Below are positions 27,805 to 40,964 of a stretch of 64,000 nt of DNA, piece by piece. The notes below the pieces were generated by a model. The model was not told the DNA's origin. It ran no database searches and saw only the letters and a program-made list of their open reading frames with translations. The stretch comes from Mactromeris polynyma (lineage: Eukaryota > Mollusca > Bivalvia > Venerida > Mactridae). Position 1 is the first letter of the stretch. Every line of letters starts with the position of its first letter. The DNA lies in assembly GCA_032209605.1 (NCBI GenBank), contig JASFXZ010000005.1:22742905-22806904 (forward strand), given 5' to 3'. Both the position numbers and the translations under genes were made by a program.

Positions 27805-29500
27805 AGTGTTCCGAAAGGCCAAATTGTTTTATCAAAGACAATGACGGTTAGTTAAATCATATTTGTCACCACAAAAAAAGTTCTGTTTTCTCGAGGTGAA
27901 CAGTAAGCTAACCAGTGGCAAAGGCTAAATGAAGTTGATATTGCCATGGCGACGCATTTGGAAAAACACTTTAGTTGCGATGACCATAGAGCTACATTCT
28001 ACCACATTTGCCGACGTGTACTCTTCCATAAATGGGCACAGGGAGGTTTTCTTATATAGCATGACCGTTTACATTGACCATTGTGCATGCGTAGCCTGCA
28101 TAACATTCGCCCGATATTTCACGGGATTAGACACCTATCCTAGCAGAAGCAGTGATGTGTTTTTATTATATACGTTAAATATCAAGGAAAACAGTTATGA
28201 GTACTTAAAGTAAAAATAAACACATTTGTTTCACTTAATATCTGCTAAGTAAAAACACCTTTGCTCTCGTCGATTACGTATTTCTAATAAATTTAAGGAT
28301 TTAGAAATAACGAGCATGCGGAAGCTGTGCGTGTATAAAGTCAGTACAAGATTATTGGAAGCGTCAACGAATCAATTTCCTGTAAATGCGAGCAGAAAAC
28401 CATTTGTAATGCTTTTAAAACAATATTGTTTTCACCATTAAATCGAATTCGACTTGAAAGAAAGGCGTGTATGATGTTTTTACAACAGGCGAAACATTAA
28501 GTGGGTATTTCTGCAAACATAATAGTGTTAATCTAACATATGTCATGTGGTAACACAATAGAAACAAACATTCACAGAATGTTATCTAAAGCCTATTCAA
28601 TCACAAGCCACGCAACCATAAGAATATTTCTGCATGACTGTGGCAGTGAATATCACAACGTTAAACTTTTTTTAAAGGCACGGTGTTACTCTCTTCATAT
28701 ATGTGTTAAAAAATTTGAAGATGTCTCCATATGATATTTTATCAAACTATCGGCGTTTTTCAATTATATATGCCTGCACAAATCAATCTATCACAATCCA
28801 AGAATCCAAGAAACGCAGCATACTCTTGCATTGACGTCTTTTTTGTCTTTTGTTCAATTCCATAATTTTTTCAGTGTTCGTGACGTGATTTCAAATGTCA
28901 GTTTTTAAAATTACATTTTAAGCGGGATTTGACAGACTAATATGCTTTTCCACTAGTATATGTTTCCAGTGTCCCGTAAGTTTTTGTCTTCACGAGATTA
29001 TTTCCGAGATAAATGGAAAATTACACTGATGTTGAAGGAAACGTGCGAAAAATTAGAAATAGGAACACGGAGAAGCCACACTGACTAAATAAATCAAAGC
29101 ACTGAGAGTGCTGTTTGGAACGGTTGCTTTATATTAGTGGCAAAATGTTCGAATATTGCTTCACAATCAAATTCTTAAAATATTCAAACGAATGAATCAT
29201 GTTTTTCAAAAATTCTTATATCGTATGGTCTATCTTTTAAAATATAATGTAAGCTGAATTTATTGTTTGTAATTGTTCGAACAACAGCTATGCTTTTAAT
29301 AACACAGATGTACTTTGTGTGTGTGGGGGGGGGGGGGTAAATTCTAAATTATGCGTTTACAAACGATTAATTATATACTCCAATCTGCAAGTCATTTCAA
29401 CTATTATCAACAGCGTTAATTTTAATTGAACGTTTATGAAACCAGTGTTGGACCGCATCGGAACTCAAAACGGCTGCCCACCGTATAGCGAAAAATTACG
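27805..29500. other. No gene seen
   Basis: AT-rich. The only landmark is a 13-base G run after a GT repeat at about 29317-29337. The open frame at 27929-28213 has no recognisable domain. Confidence 0.4.
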
Positions 29501-29506
29501 AACATG

Positions 29507-29577
29507 ATAAATATGGTTGCGGAATAACTGATCCATCGTCGTCGACGATGGATCAGTTATTCCGCAACCATATTTAT
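29507..29577. repeat. Near-perfect 71-bp palindrome
   Basis: Arms 29507-29541 and 29543-29577 are 35 bases each, fully complementary, with a single T at the centre (29542). The arm begins ATAAATATGGTTGCGGAATA and ends ATCCATCGTCG. GC content of the core is above its surroundings. No coding sense. It could be an end-to-end inverted duplication or a very compact foldback element. Confidence 0.95.
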
Positions 29578-29579
29578 TT

Positions 29580-31470
29580 GTATACAGCTTGGATAAACTT
29601 TATACAGTTGATTTCCTACAAGAGCGAAGAATTTCATTGGCCGGTATGCAAAATACTGCTACGATAGTAAAACAGTCTGGTTGTTTCATAACTCCATAGG
29701 CACTAATGCGATGAGCTTAAGCGGCCTTACCTGATTGAGATGGAATAAAGTCTATCATGTTTTCACTTTATGAAATGCTAAAGTCGTAAATTCCTCCACA
29801 GAAATGATTAATGACTTCATATTTCAGTCAGTTTACAAGCATACTATTGGATTTTAAGGAGCCTGGTGTTGGTTTCATCATGATACTCGTAACATGCCAA
29901 TTACAAATAAAACTAAGTGACTTAAAAGTAAGTAATGGTGCAAGGTATTAAATTATGGATTGCAAGCGGACAGGAAAGCAGACATAATTTATTTTGAGGA
30001 GCTCTTATTATTGAGGTGGTCTTAAGTGAGGTTTTCTTCTTCTTCAAATTACAATGTACCTCTAGTACATATGATGTACCGTATAGTTCATTAAATTATA
30101 TGGGTTCTTGTGATGTGAGAACAGCTGATAAAGAGTATGCTCTGATTAATATGAAGACAACGTGGCACGAATACGGGGATTATTAGAAATTATATAATAA
30201 TTATAATATATAATTAAATAAGAACTTCTACTAGGGTAGGTAACATTCCGCAGAAAAAGAAGCAAACACAAGTATGCATTAACTATTTGTTACTGATGTT
30301 TCATGAAAATAAAATTCCTAACTCAATGTTAAAGTACAACCACTCCAGAGCGGCATACTTTTTAACAACAAACTCTCATTAACAATCGCATTAAATTTTC
30401 CTGTAGTAAGAATTTAATCTCTCTAGAGCAACAACATCCCAATAACAACCAAAAGTTGCGTTTGCATAGTGTGTTGGTCTGGAGATATTGCTCTGTATCC
30501 TACATATAATTGCCTAGCCGTTTAGCTAAATCTGTACTATATACAAACGGTGTTGAGTGGGTGCGGCGTAAAATAAATACAATAGTGAAATCGAGTGGGC
30601 AATGCCACATACAAAGTACACAGCCTGTCCAACAACACAAGGACACATAATCCGTCCTTCATCGGTACAATGTATGGATGGCGATCCTTGCGTTAGTCAG
30701 CGCTGTAACTAATAACCAACAACCACCAATAAACGCATGCCCTGTGTTCAGTAAATGTGTTAGCTGCTAACCTTTCGTCCCCGTGCGCAGTGAATGCGAT
30801 ACGGTGGGTCAGGAATACAAAACAGTTTCGTAACGTGAGCAACTGTTAGCCGTTCATGAACGCAGAACTGTTCGTACGATATAGTCTACACACAAGTGAA
30901 AAGCCCTAACTTACAACGAAATTGGTTATATTCACGATATCGCTCAATATTATGTAATATTTCCACGCAATGTCTGTATCGCCGCCTTACTACTGAGTAT
31001 ACAGTCCATGGGGAGGTTGGAGACTATAAACCTCATTTTAGATAGATTGTACACATAAGCTGCGTGACTACTGATACAGAAGAAGCAGGAACACTGGTAC
31101 AGATAATATCTTTTATACAGTTCTTACATTAGATAACTGATAGTCTGATATACGGAGGAAGAAATAATAAACATCTGTCCTTATGAATAGTGTTGATCAA
31201 TCATTCAGTTAATTACACTGTATCTCTAAGATGTCTATGGCTTTTATACCTGATCGTGAATAAAGAAATGCGCGACGGTTGGTTTGAAGTGCATTTTACT
31301 TGGTAATAAAGATAGATATACACAGGATCATTCCAAGATATGATCTACACTAACCTCAATATAGCGCATCGCGTGTAAATATGAAGCTATAGTTTATTTC
31401 GAACGATGTATGTGAATATTTTTATATAATGTATATTATGAAACAATAACGCATTGAACCCAGAAAGAAA
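29580..31470. other. No gene seen
   Basis: AT-rich, with one DR2 copy (30.6 kb). No open stretch is convincing on either strand. Confidence 0.4.
30594..30668 (+). repeat. Dispersed repeat DR2 copy
   Basis: It carries the clearest DR2 core, GGGCAATGCCACATACAAAG, then TACACAGCCTGTCCAACAAC and ACAAGGACACATAATCC. Relatives are noted at 23.7, 35.1, 41.9, 43.2 and 62.7 kb and inside each 1482-bp unit. Confidence 0.5.
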
Positions 31471-31474
31471 ATTC

Positions 31475-32447
31475 AAGTCATTCCAAAAATCTAACGAAAA
31501 TGAGATCAAGATTCAAACATAATTGATAGAAAATGTGTTCATAATGAGTATGCACCCCTATGCGGACAAGCCATGTGTCATAACCGCGACTTATGGAACC
31601 GAACGCGTTCCGCAACATGCACAATGAAATGCCATCACACTGTGGTAGATAATTACTTCCAGAACATTTCCAGTTTGGTAGTGACGTGCATGTTACAGGC
31701 GTCCGAAAACATTCAACATCATGCTTAACTGTATAACAAAGTGCACGTCTTGTGACCAATGCAAATCATTATTATTCTGGGCTTGCAGAACCTCCGTAAT
31801 GGTACGGGTATTATCCTTCAGTGAGGTGGGTTTTATGCATTGCCGAAAGGTTTGTGTCACCCGAAATATATCTTGTGCCATGCACCGCGCCATTAACATG
31901 TCCCGTAGTTATGACAATATCTACTTGCCCTAGTGTTTGATGGCTGCCCACACCACGTCCCTGTCTCCAGAAATAGTTAACTGTTATCACGCTGTTTTCG
32001 ACTTAATGTTCTATAAGTCGTCTGTAAACCCAGACATACCTGTCGAAGTCATAAGAATAAATCTTGCCACGTTACGGAAAACAACCTTACGTCATAGCCG
32101 ATCACGTCTGGTTTGGGCAGAGATCCAAATAACACTGTGTCATTGTAAGGACTGGAGCCTAATGAAGAGCCGTTTCGCAAACCACTCGAATGTTGTTCTT
32201 AATTGCAACTCGCCACCTAATCCCTCTACACCTACATACGTCTGTTGTGACGTCACTAGCAGGTTATCTGGGTATAGAATTGCTCGCACATGTCTATGCA
32301 GACATTACGGACGTTGCACCCGATCAAGATGTATCAGCAAATGTTACAAAGCCGTTCACTGAATCCAAACGTGTTATTATCGAACATGACATATTAAAAT
32401 ATTCAACGATGTTTGGTTATGATCTTCCGCTTCTCCAACATTGCTAA
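31475..32447. other. Unidentified coding-like patch
   Basis: This kilobase is less AT-rich than its surroundings and carries overlapping open stretches: minus strand 31478-31759 and 31693-31899, plus strand 31721-31933, 31937-32362 and 32190-32447. The longest has 141 codons (starting MMAAHTTSLSPEIVNCYHAV) and the next frame continues as YADITDVAPDQDVSANVTKP. I recognise no domain. The frame changes suggest decayed coding sequence, for example of a transposon, but it may be chance. Confidence 0.25.
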
Positions 32448-32449
32448 AT

Positions 32450-34590
32450 TACCAACACGGTTGTCATTTTTTTTAGCAATGGTATTTTTAAATTCCGATT
32501 CGTTACAGATTTTGTGCGAATTTCGACTTTGTAAATGGCAATAAAAGTGAACTACTTAAATTTCGATCAATAACACGAAGCATTAAGATGCATATTCTGA
32601 ACAGATGAAGTAAGACCCTTCCTACATTGCAATTGTTGGTTATTCGGACGAATTTCCAAAAGGGTTGTGAAAGTGATATGATGCGAGTAATTCTCAAGGT
32701 AAGGATGCATGACATGGTTATCAGTATATGCGGCAGGATAGAAACGCTTTTATTAGTATTGTACGATCTTGACTTTGCGAGGGCAAATACTGTAATACTC
32801 AAACTAATAACAATACTTAAGTAAAAGGGACACGGACAAGGCACCGATTGAACCAACACACGATTCAACATTGGTTATTTGTCGAATATTGGCTTCGTAG
32901 CTATGCAACGAATCAAGAACACCATTTGTAGAAGTAGCGGTTATCCAAATTAGTACTTAAGAGTTAGACTTTATAAACCTTAACAGGACATCAAAATATT
33001 GGCAAACAAACGACATGCACAATATTGCAAAATCACCCATACCCAATAGTTCGGTCAATATCTTTTATCAAGAGCAGCTGTTTTATTTGTCGTTTCTACG
33101 GGTATTAGATATTTAAATAGACAAAACATTTTAACTAGTACTGATAAATGAGACAAAATCGTTATTCTCTGATATTAACAGTGTGAATGTTGAATATTAA
33201 TGCAAAGTGTCGTATTTCTGTCAATTTCCATACGATAATAGATTACTTATGAATAATTATCTACTAAATAGCTATTTATTCCTCATAAATAAATTGTATC
33301 TCTGTAATAGATTCAATTGAATTAGCAAACATCATGGATAAAACGGCGTGCTTGTGATTGCACAACCGCCATGGGCAAAACATGGTGAGAATAAATGCGG
33401 TGATTTGGTGACTGAAATAGCAAATGCAAATCCTACCGATGGCAATGTTTTCGACAACAATTAAGTTGAGAGACGCATAAATCCACGTATTTAATTAAAT
33501 GTGTCAATCTTCATATAACGTTTCACAATGAGATTTTTAAAACCACACACGAGTAAATAGTTTTTTTCTTCTTGTAACACATAATTGGAAGATGATAATC
33601 ACAAACCCGTATTTGACATCGTCTTTTCCCCTATGACGCTTCTTTAACCGTTGATAAAATGTCGTTTTCCTATTCTTGTTATACGTTTCATATAGTCAGA
33701 AGAAAAAGAAACCCTAACATGCAAAAACTGCTATTTAGTTACGTGGTTCATTCAACAATATCATCGTTTAAATTGAATTGCACCAAATCAATTATTTACT
33801 TCTGTTGCTTTAATTTGCTTGATACCTGCAAGTACAATAATGACAAATGATAGAAAACCATGACATATTAACCTTTCGAACGTCATTGCCCTTCCACGAC
33901 AATATTTCAATTTCTGTCTTTAAACTGGTTCAGTTTTCCCTGATTGTTGGCTTAAGTAACGATACGTGAGAACCACAACTGCTCATTGGAGCAAGCATTT
34001 GCTTATTGGAACCACATCCGTCAACAAATCTAGTCTAGTGCATCCTTACGTGATTTAAATGTTTCTAAACTTGCAACCTCTTGTCAATATCAAGCTATAC
34101 ATGTGCCGTTGAAGTGGTAAAATACAGCGATATCCCTTTTCATTAATACTGATGACGACAATAAGCTTTGGAAAGTTATGCAAGTTCTGGACGATCGGGT
34201 TTTGGTATTTGTTCCCAACGTATACATTTAACATAAGGCATAAGCAACTACATTTCCCGTGTTTTAATTTAACACGCATAAACTTCTAAAAGAGAAAAAA
34301 ATAAGACCACACTCACCGTTCAGGTCCATTTTGGACTCATTGGCGCGAGTCGTTGGATCATTTTCAACGCATAAAAAATGATGTTGTTCAAATGAGGCGC
34401 TGGCGTGTACAATGTATGTCGATTAAATTTGAATTTAAAATCTCGGAAACAGAAACTAAGTTACAAAGTTAAATCATAGTAAAGAACCGGTGAACACTCG
34501 AGTAGCCATTTCTAACATTTGACGTCGTCCTAAAGCGAGTAACAATGATTTGTTTTTAATTTGTTAATACTGTTTTAAAATAGAAAGATT
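32450..34590. other. No gene seen
   Basis: AT-rich, with short overlapping frames on both strands at 32.5-32.9 kb that have no domain. No repeats were recognised. Confidence 0.4.
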
Positions 34591-34594
34591 AAGT

Positions 34595-34990
34595 TATTAC
34601 AGGGAACACCATTTCCAAAGACAATGCCTAACCACGCAGATCCCCGGGAAACAACAGCCAACAAAACATTATGGATATAGGAGGTGCAAGGGCAAACGCG
34701 AATGAGAATGGGACAGCAAGGAATGGAAAGGCTGACTATAAAAAACAACCATGGAGAATTTGAGGGGACAGCAAAGGGGAAAATGGATGCAATACATCCA
34801 CAGGACAAGCTAAGAACGTCAGGTGCCATGTGCCGAAGAGGGAGAATTAGTTCGAGAACTTGAGTACTATACCAAGTAAAGGAACTGCTCATGGGAAAAG
34901 AGGAACTTAACATACATCTAAAACATCAATAGAAATAAAAAAAACATGTAGCAATTTACAGCCTAGGAACTGTCAGTAAAAATACTGTTG
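34595..34990 (+). repeat. Dispersed repeat DR1, copy b (longest)
   Basis: It runs from GTTATTACAGGGAACACCAT through CGCAGATCCCCGGGAAACA, GGAGGTGCAAGGGCAAACGC, AAAACAACCATGGAG and AAGTAAAGGAACTGCTCATG to a tail, CATGTAGCAATTTACAGCCT, and GTAAAAATACTGTTGG. The same tail is seen in the 50.5-kb copy, so the full element is about 390 bp or more. The minus-strand 112-codon frame lies wholly inside it and is treated as incidental. Confidence 0.7.
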
Positions 34991-35079
34991 GATTTAACAT
35001 AACAATTACATAGAATAATACCATACTTTCCCACTTTTTTAATAGTTTACTATTAACTGGTCTCAAAGGAAATAAATGA

Positions 35080-35180
35080 TGAAGTCGAGCAGCTAATACC
35101 ACATGCAAAGTGCACGACCACCCAAAAAGCACAAGGAGTCATCAAAATATATATATTCATATTAACAAATAAAAAGGCAA
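35080..35180 (+). repeat. Dispersed repeat DR2 copy
   Basis: GAGCAGCTAATACCACATGC, AAAGTGCACGACCACCCAAA and AAGCACAAGGAGTCATCAAA follow the DR2 order, with an ATTAACAA tail shared with the 43.2-kb copy and the 1482-bp units. It lies just after DR1 copy b. Confidence 0.5.
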
Positions 35181-35184
35181 ATGC

Positions 35185-38100
35185 GACGCAATAAACAAAC
35201 GTATATGATAGGTGAAGGTTTGATTCTTCGTACTTTTGGCTGTTTGTTTGTATCATATGTGTATCATCTGTGTTTTAATGCTACATGTATCTCCAAAGAT
35301 TTGGCGAAGTGTTGCAATAGTAGGAGCTATTTCCTCATGCTGATTGATACGAAGTTTCACCACGCGCGGGTAATTATGATTAATTCGATATTTAGCACTT
35401 GTCATGTAAGATCATAGCCAGACCAGAAATAACGTCTATTACTGTATCACTTTTCCAAACAGAACATGTTCAGAAATGCTGTAGCAGCTAATATCCTTTT
35501 ATTTGACTTGAAAACAAGGAGTATGCAAATAATGAGGCCACTTTGTGTTATATGTGTTTGTCGCGTGCTAATGGTATTTCAAGACGGTAAAATTACCTAA
35601 GTATGTTTTCCGGGTTTCCGCTAGTATTTAATTTTTCCTCGACAGCATGCGACAATTTTCTCTAGTCAACTGGGCACTAAAATGAATTGTAGAACATAAC
35701 TTTACGTGATTGTTCTAATACGTATGTATAATGATATAATGAAACTATTTGAAGACATCAACATTTCAGCTAACAAGGTCAGCTAACAAGGTCAGATATC
35801 GGTTGTGATACACATGTACGACAGTTATTGCTGTTTAACTTTTTGTTAAAGTTCTATAAGCGTCGATTTTATGGGCTGTTGAATTGTATTGTATTGATTC
35901 ACATTAGAAGCAGACAAACATTAACATTGTACAGGGCATTTACATAATATAAAACTTATTTCACTCATTTATCAAGATTGTGAATCAAGTTATGCTCCAA
36001 AAGAACAAGGAGGTATGAAACACGTTCGTACATGCACACAATTACAAAACCGAACTGGGCATTAAGCACAAATATAACGGATGAATGAAAGTAGAAGTAT
36101 CAACTTGTAATGATCAGGGGCCAACCTTGTTTACGAGTGTACCCAGCCGCACACTTGCCCTACCATCACCCAATAGAATGAACAGTGTCAATACAAGTAA
36201 TCCCAGCAGGTCAAATCATCAACATAAGATACAACGAACACAGTTTAATGCATATAAAAATAGACAAATAAAAATAAGGAGCCACAACAACTGAAGTGAT
36301 ACGCCCTTAATGGGCGTACAAGTCGATAGATTTGTCAATAGATATTGCTTTATTGAGTGCACTCTTAATATGAAATTCATGTTTGTTTACCGTAGTTTGT
36401 GTTATTTATGTACTACCGTTTCATTAATTCCATGATTTACTAGCAAAGCAGAATACAAAGAAGACATAAATGATGACTTAATCGTTTGGATATAATTGTG
36501 TTCCCCCCTGCGTGAACCTCCTGGTCTGTTTTGTCTTGTTTTTAAGCCGCTTCCGTTTTCTTTCGTCTAGATCTGTCTATGGATATTCGTATATGTGGCA
36601 TTCTGTACCTCTGTTTTATTTCCCACGATGCATTACTTCGTTAACGATTCAGATATGAATGTCTCAGTATTTTCCATTGCAGATGGGATCTTCAGCAATT
36701 AAATGTCACATCTGATACCGGTTCAAACACCAAGTGTGATGTATGTTTGTTGTTAAAATGAGAAGACGATACTGTCAAACTTCTGGACCGAACATTGTGC
36801 ATACAAAGATCCACATTTCCGTGATTAGTTTGTATACAACTGATTGTGAAATTGATCAAGACAAAACAGACAAATGAATGAGATGCTGCATCCAATGAAC
36901 ACAAAATACTGAGTACATAATCAGAATTATACATTGGGGTGGTACTAGACGTTCCAGCATCTTATAAATTTACTTTTTGTATGAATGTGACGTGGATTTT
37001 TTGGCGTAGCTGTTTAACATTGATTTTGACGTACATTTTTGACCAACCAAATGTTGTCCTCGAAACGGGATTTTAAAATCTGACCAATCATATTTTCATG
37101 CAGGAGGTATTAAACGGGGTTTTCGTTCACCCAAGATGCACCAAACGGGGGGTTTCGTAAAATGTGCGTTCGTTAGAAGTTCGAATTTTGCCGGAAGTAG
37201 TCAATATGTTTCAGCAGATCCGAGTTAACTTTTTGTAAGGATTTATTTTTCAACATTGTTGCAAAAAGCATTATTTCATTTAGCATAACGGAAGACATCG
37301 TTCAATCTACGCCGTTTATCTTTTTCAAAGAATAGTATTGTTTATATTTGTTTGCCGTCAACTTTATATTCAACCGTTCTATTTCATTCTATAATATAGC
37401 GGCATTTTGAAGGTTTGTACCCCTTAAGTTCCTTTTTGCTATTGTTATTGTGTACGTACATGTATATTCGTGCCTCCTTGCGCTTTTCAAGTGTACTTTG
37501 TATACGTGACATTTCCTGCTGGACACTACTGCATAACTTGTTTCACAATTGATGTATTTACATCTTGTATTAAACACTCTCGACGACGGCTGTCTGACGT
37601 ACTAAGCAGTACTCGCGCTTAATTGAGGAACCGCAGGGAAATTTCTTTCATGACGGACTTTGGACCCATATCCTTTAGTGCGACAGTCCGGTGTCCTACA
37701 CCCTAAACCCAATTGTCTAAACCTTCAAGGTACAAAGTATGGTTTATTATACTTTTGTCCCCCATATTCGTCTTTACAACAAACGACGAGCACGAACTTC
37801 TTTCTTTAAACCAAAAAGACTAAGTCAATCATTTAGTTTATCAGATTGTGTGTCCCCATGGCGTCTACTCTCTGGTAATAGGCAAGAAATAACCGTATAG
37901 ACTGGTTGACTTAAGGTCCTATTTGGTAATAAAAATCCAATATATATTATCTGATTTATTTCCTGGTGTCGGTCGATTTGCGATAAAAAGTACGACATTA
38001 GATACAATGATAAGGGGGAAGAGAGATCCACAATTACAATAAAATACCCATATGTATTCTGTCCTGAAATAAAAACCAACTACAGTTTACTATGTAATCT

Positions 38101-38540
38101 ACAGATATTGGAAATGAAATTGTGAACGAAATTGAAATCACGTGAAAAGAAAGAACAAGCCGGTAAGATTGTAGAAATACAATCCCAAGTATAAATGGTC
38201 AATAAAGTCAAGACATTTAGAAAATATGCCGAATAGAAAATGGGAACAAATGCAGAGCAGATAATGCTAAATTCACAAACCCTAAACTCTCGAAAAGATC
38301 TAGACATAAGAAAAAGGAGGACGCACAAGCAGAGAGGGTGACAAAACAATAACAAACGCTCCAGGAGGCACACACATGAAGGAAACACAAAAATAAGTAT
38401 TCTTAAGTTCGTATGTACGTTCGTATCGCATCAAACTGATAACCATCCTTTCCAAAAGGTCTATTAAGTATACACCATCGGTAGTTAATACATGACATCA
38501 ACGCTTCAAATCACATACAATTTATATCTGGTGAACAGTA
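35185..38540. other. No gene seen
   Basis: AT-rich. A 14-base direct duplication (AGCTAACAAGGTC twice) occurs at about 35769-35796. Small open frames at 36.1, 36.7 and 38.1 kb show no domain. Confidence 0.4.
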
Positions 38541-38560
38541 AATTTTACATTGAAATTAAC

Positions 38561-38724
38561 TTTTATTCTATACATAGCACTCAGAACACCTCGTCCTGGT
38601 ACCTTTATTGGACGGGATCTCGATAATTTTGCGTTGAAATTTACTTTTGTTCTACATATCACCCAGAATACCCCGCCCTGGTACCTTTTTTGCACGGGAT
38701 CTCGATAATTTTGCGTTGAAAAAT
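38561..38724. repeat. 82-bp tandem duplication
   Basis: Two copies, offset by 82 bases. Both contain CTGGTACCTTT, an ACGGGATCTCGATAATTTTG block and GCGTTGAAA. They differ by scattered substitutions, so the duplication is not recent. The plus-strand frame through it is not called. Confidence 0.8.
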
Positions 38725-38729
38725 GCTGA

Positions 38730-39365
38730 CAATATTTTTCACATTTTGCTTAACCAGTCTTGGCGTGGTACTACTAAACTCTGCATAGGCAAGGGAAGTA
38801 TAGCAAAGACAGACAAAAGTACAGAAAGTCAGTCAAGTATAGTACAAAGTGAGGTAATATGTCTTTAAAACCTATTATAACTAATACGGTCACCTAATTC
38901 TGGAGTGTTCTTCCTGTCTTTCGGTCCTAAGTGAGACATTAGGGAGCCAGCATTTCTGTGAATTCAGACTTTATTCAATTAATTTACTTTGTGGTTTGAA
39001 TGACACTTAAAATAATGAATTCAATAGTTGAAAGATTGGATAAAAGCTGCCCTATTATTCTGTAAAAATAGTATGATGACATGATGTGGAAATGGCGCAG
39101 AGTTACCGGTCCTTGAGAATGCGGTAAATGCACACTGGAGACCGCAGGTAAATGGATTGCATCAGTAAGCCGCATGTAGACTAAATCATGGGTAAGACTT
39201 TGCTGGGCATATTCATATGTGCATAGCTGTTACACTCCTCTGCTCGTTAATAGCCACAAGACAAGTCTGAGACATATCATGTCTGCCTCTGTTCAACAGT
39301 TAGTTATATCATAACAGTGCAGCGTCCTAAATTCAAACTGCTTAGTCGACATTAAGACTCAAGAG
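38730..39365. other. No gene seen
   Basis: Short AT-rich interval between the 82-bp duplication and the fragment at 39.4 kb. No feature recognised. Confidence 0.4.
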
Positions 39366-39371
39366 GCGCCC

Positions 39372-39638
39372 ATCGATGCATACAATCAATATGGGCTTGT
39401 AACGGTGTATTAATGGTGGTTCCGAAAATGCGTCCACTGGTATGTAAAAGTAAGAGGTTATCCACATTTCACTGATTTCTATGCTGGACGACAGCGCACA
39501 GTTATAGAACTCGTTGCACTATGTGTTGCGTTATTAGATGCGGGTAATCACTGGACACAAATAGATGTCGACAATATTGAGACTGAAGGATTTATTGAGA
39601 ATCTTCAAAATCGTACGTTTCCTTTTCGTAATGTTTAA
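39372..39638 (+). pseudogene. Coding-like fragment with one internal stop
   Basis: One plus-strand frame reads IDAYNQYGLVTVY, a TAA at 39411, then 74 codons to a TAA at 39636. The second part includes WYVKVRGYPHFTDFYAGRQR, VIELVALCVALLDAGNHWTQ and GFIENLQNRTFPFRNV. The balanced amino-acid mix and reduced AT bias look like real coding history, but I cannot name a family. There is no start codon for the second part. It may be a remnant of a transposon or of a processed gene. Confidence 0.3.
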
Positions 39639-39639
39639 C

Positions 39640-40385
39640 ACAATATTTTACATTCTGTTTTTGTTACTGTACCAGTGCTAATACAGCAATACAAATAATA
39701 TGTTCTTCTCTAATTCCTATTTAGTCCCTAAATTCACTGCCAACCGGCCCCCGGACTACCTTTTATAAAAAGCTAACCGTGTTGCTTTTACGTCTTATAT
39801 GTGTGATGTATGTTATGTATGTTTTAAAACAAATGAAATAAATTCAAAACAAGTTAATGAGATTACATAGTGATTTCGATACAAATATCAACTTCTCGTC
39901 AACACCATTGGCATGCAATATTGATGCAAGAAACCATGGAAGATGAGAAAACGACCCAAGCATTGCTTATCTTATTAAACAACCACTGAAAAAATACCAA
40001 TTATCATCAATTTCGTACAGCTAAGTGAAAAAAAAACATAAAATCGGCAATGAATTAAACTACCAGCTTGATGGCTGTGACAAATTAAAACCACATGTGT
40101 ATAACACGGCATTGTATTCGTCTTATCCCGCACCATTTATAACTAACTTGTTTTTATATATTATTTACCCTTGTTGTTTAGTTCTACTGGTTAAATGCCC
40201 GATAGCTTATGTCACGGCGAATCGTCATACGTGTTTGTATGCGTGCGTGCGTCATTGTGTTAAATTTTCATTCAAACGACATCTCCTCCTAAACCGTTTG
40301 CCCAATTTTGACTTAACTTCACAGGAATGTTCCGTGGTCCTCTTTCAAAGCTGTTCAAATGGTTACGGCCTGTTGCATAAATAGC
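39640..40385. other. No gene seen
   Basis: AT-rich. A 119-codon plus-strand frame at 40025-40384 has low-complexity, cysteine- and tyrosine-rich content typical of chance translation and is not called. Confidence 0.4.
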
Positions 40386-40389
40386 AGGA

Positions 40390-40960
40390 GCTAAAAATGA
40401 TTTTTAAATTGGAAACTTAAAATGTCTTCAGCTCCAGACCCATAAAGCCCAGATTTTTCATATTTAGTATGTAACATATTTTAGTGGTCCTGTACCAAGA
40501 TTTTTCAAATCATGACAATTCGGTCACATGTTTTGCAAGGATTTTTTATAGAGAACATCTTTCGAAATCTTCTTGAACAGAACCAGAATACACAGTATGT
40601 TGATATTGGGTTTGTAGCATTGTCTAGTGGTCCCCTACCAAGATTGTTCAAATTCAGCCTCTGGGGTCAAAATTTGCCTCGCCCTGTGGTCACATATTTT
40701 CTATAGACTTACATGGGAAAATCTTGGAAATTGTTCTTCTCCTGAAAGATTGAACCAGTTTTGATATTTGGTATGAAGCATTGTGTATTGTCTCCTCCAA
40801 AGATTGCTCAAATTATGCCCCTGGGGTCAAAACCGCCCCACTAAGAGTTATATAGAGAATAATTTTGAAAATGTCTTGTCCAGAAAAAAACTTATCAAAG
40901 GTCCATGTACACATTGTAGCCAGTAGAGCGTCAGACCCTCGTGGCTCTATTGTTTTAAGA
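40390..40960 (+). repeat. Dispersed repeat of about 150-bp imperfect units
   Basis: Three diverged units, about 143 and 160 bases apart. They share (T)TAGTGGTCC(T/C)(G/C)TACCAAGATT, TCAAATTATGCCCCTGGGGT and a GGTCACAT(A/G)TTTT block, and the repeat ends at a CCTCGTGGCTCTATTGTTT terminus. I recall sequence of this style as a common interspersed repeat in bivalve genomes; that comparison is from memory and was not checked. Confidence 0.7.
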
Positions 40961-40964
40961 TTTC

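Noticed and set aside
27929..28213. 94-codon plus-strand frame
   Set aside because: No recognisable motif, no plausible exon borders.
34575..34913. 112-codon minus-strand frame as a gene
   Set aside because: It lies inside DR1; the equivalent frames in other copies are shifted by indels, so it is listed as repeat.
40025..40384. 119-codon plus-strand frame
   Set aside because: Low-complexity composition, no domain, immediately before a dispersed repeat.
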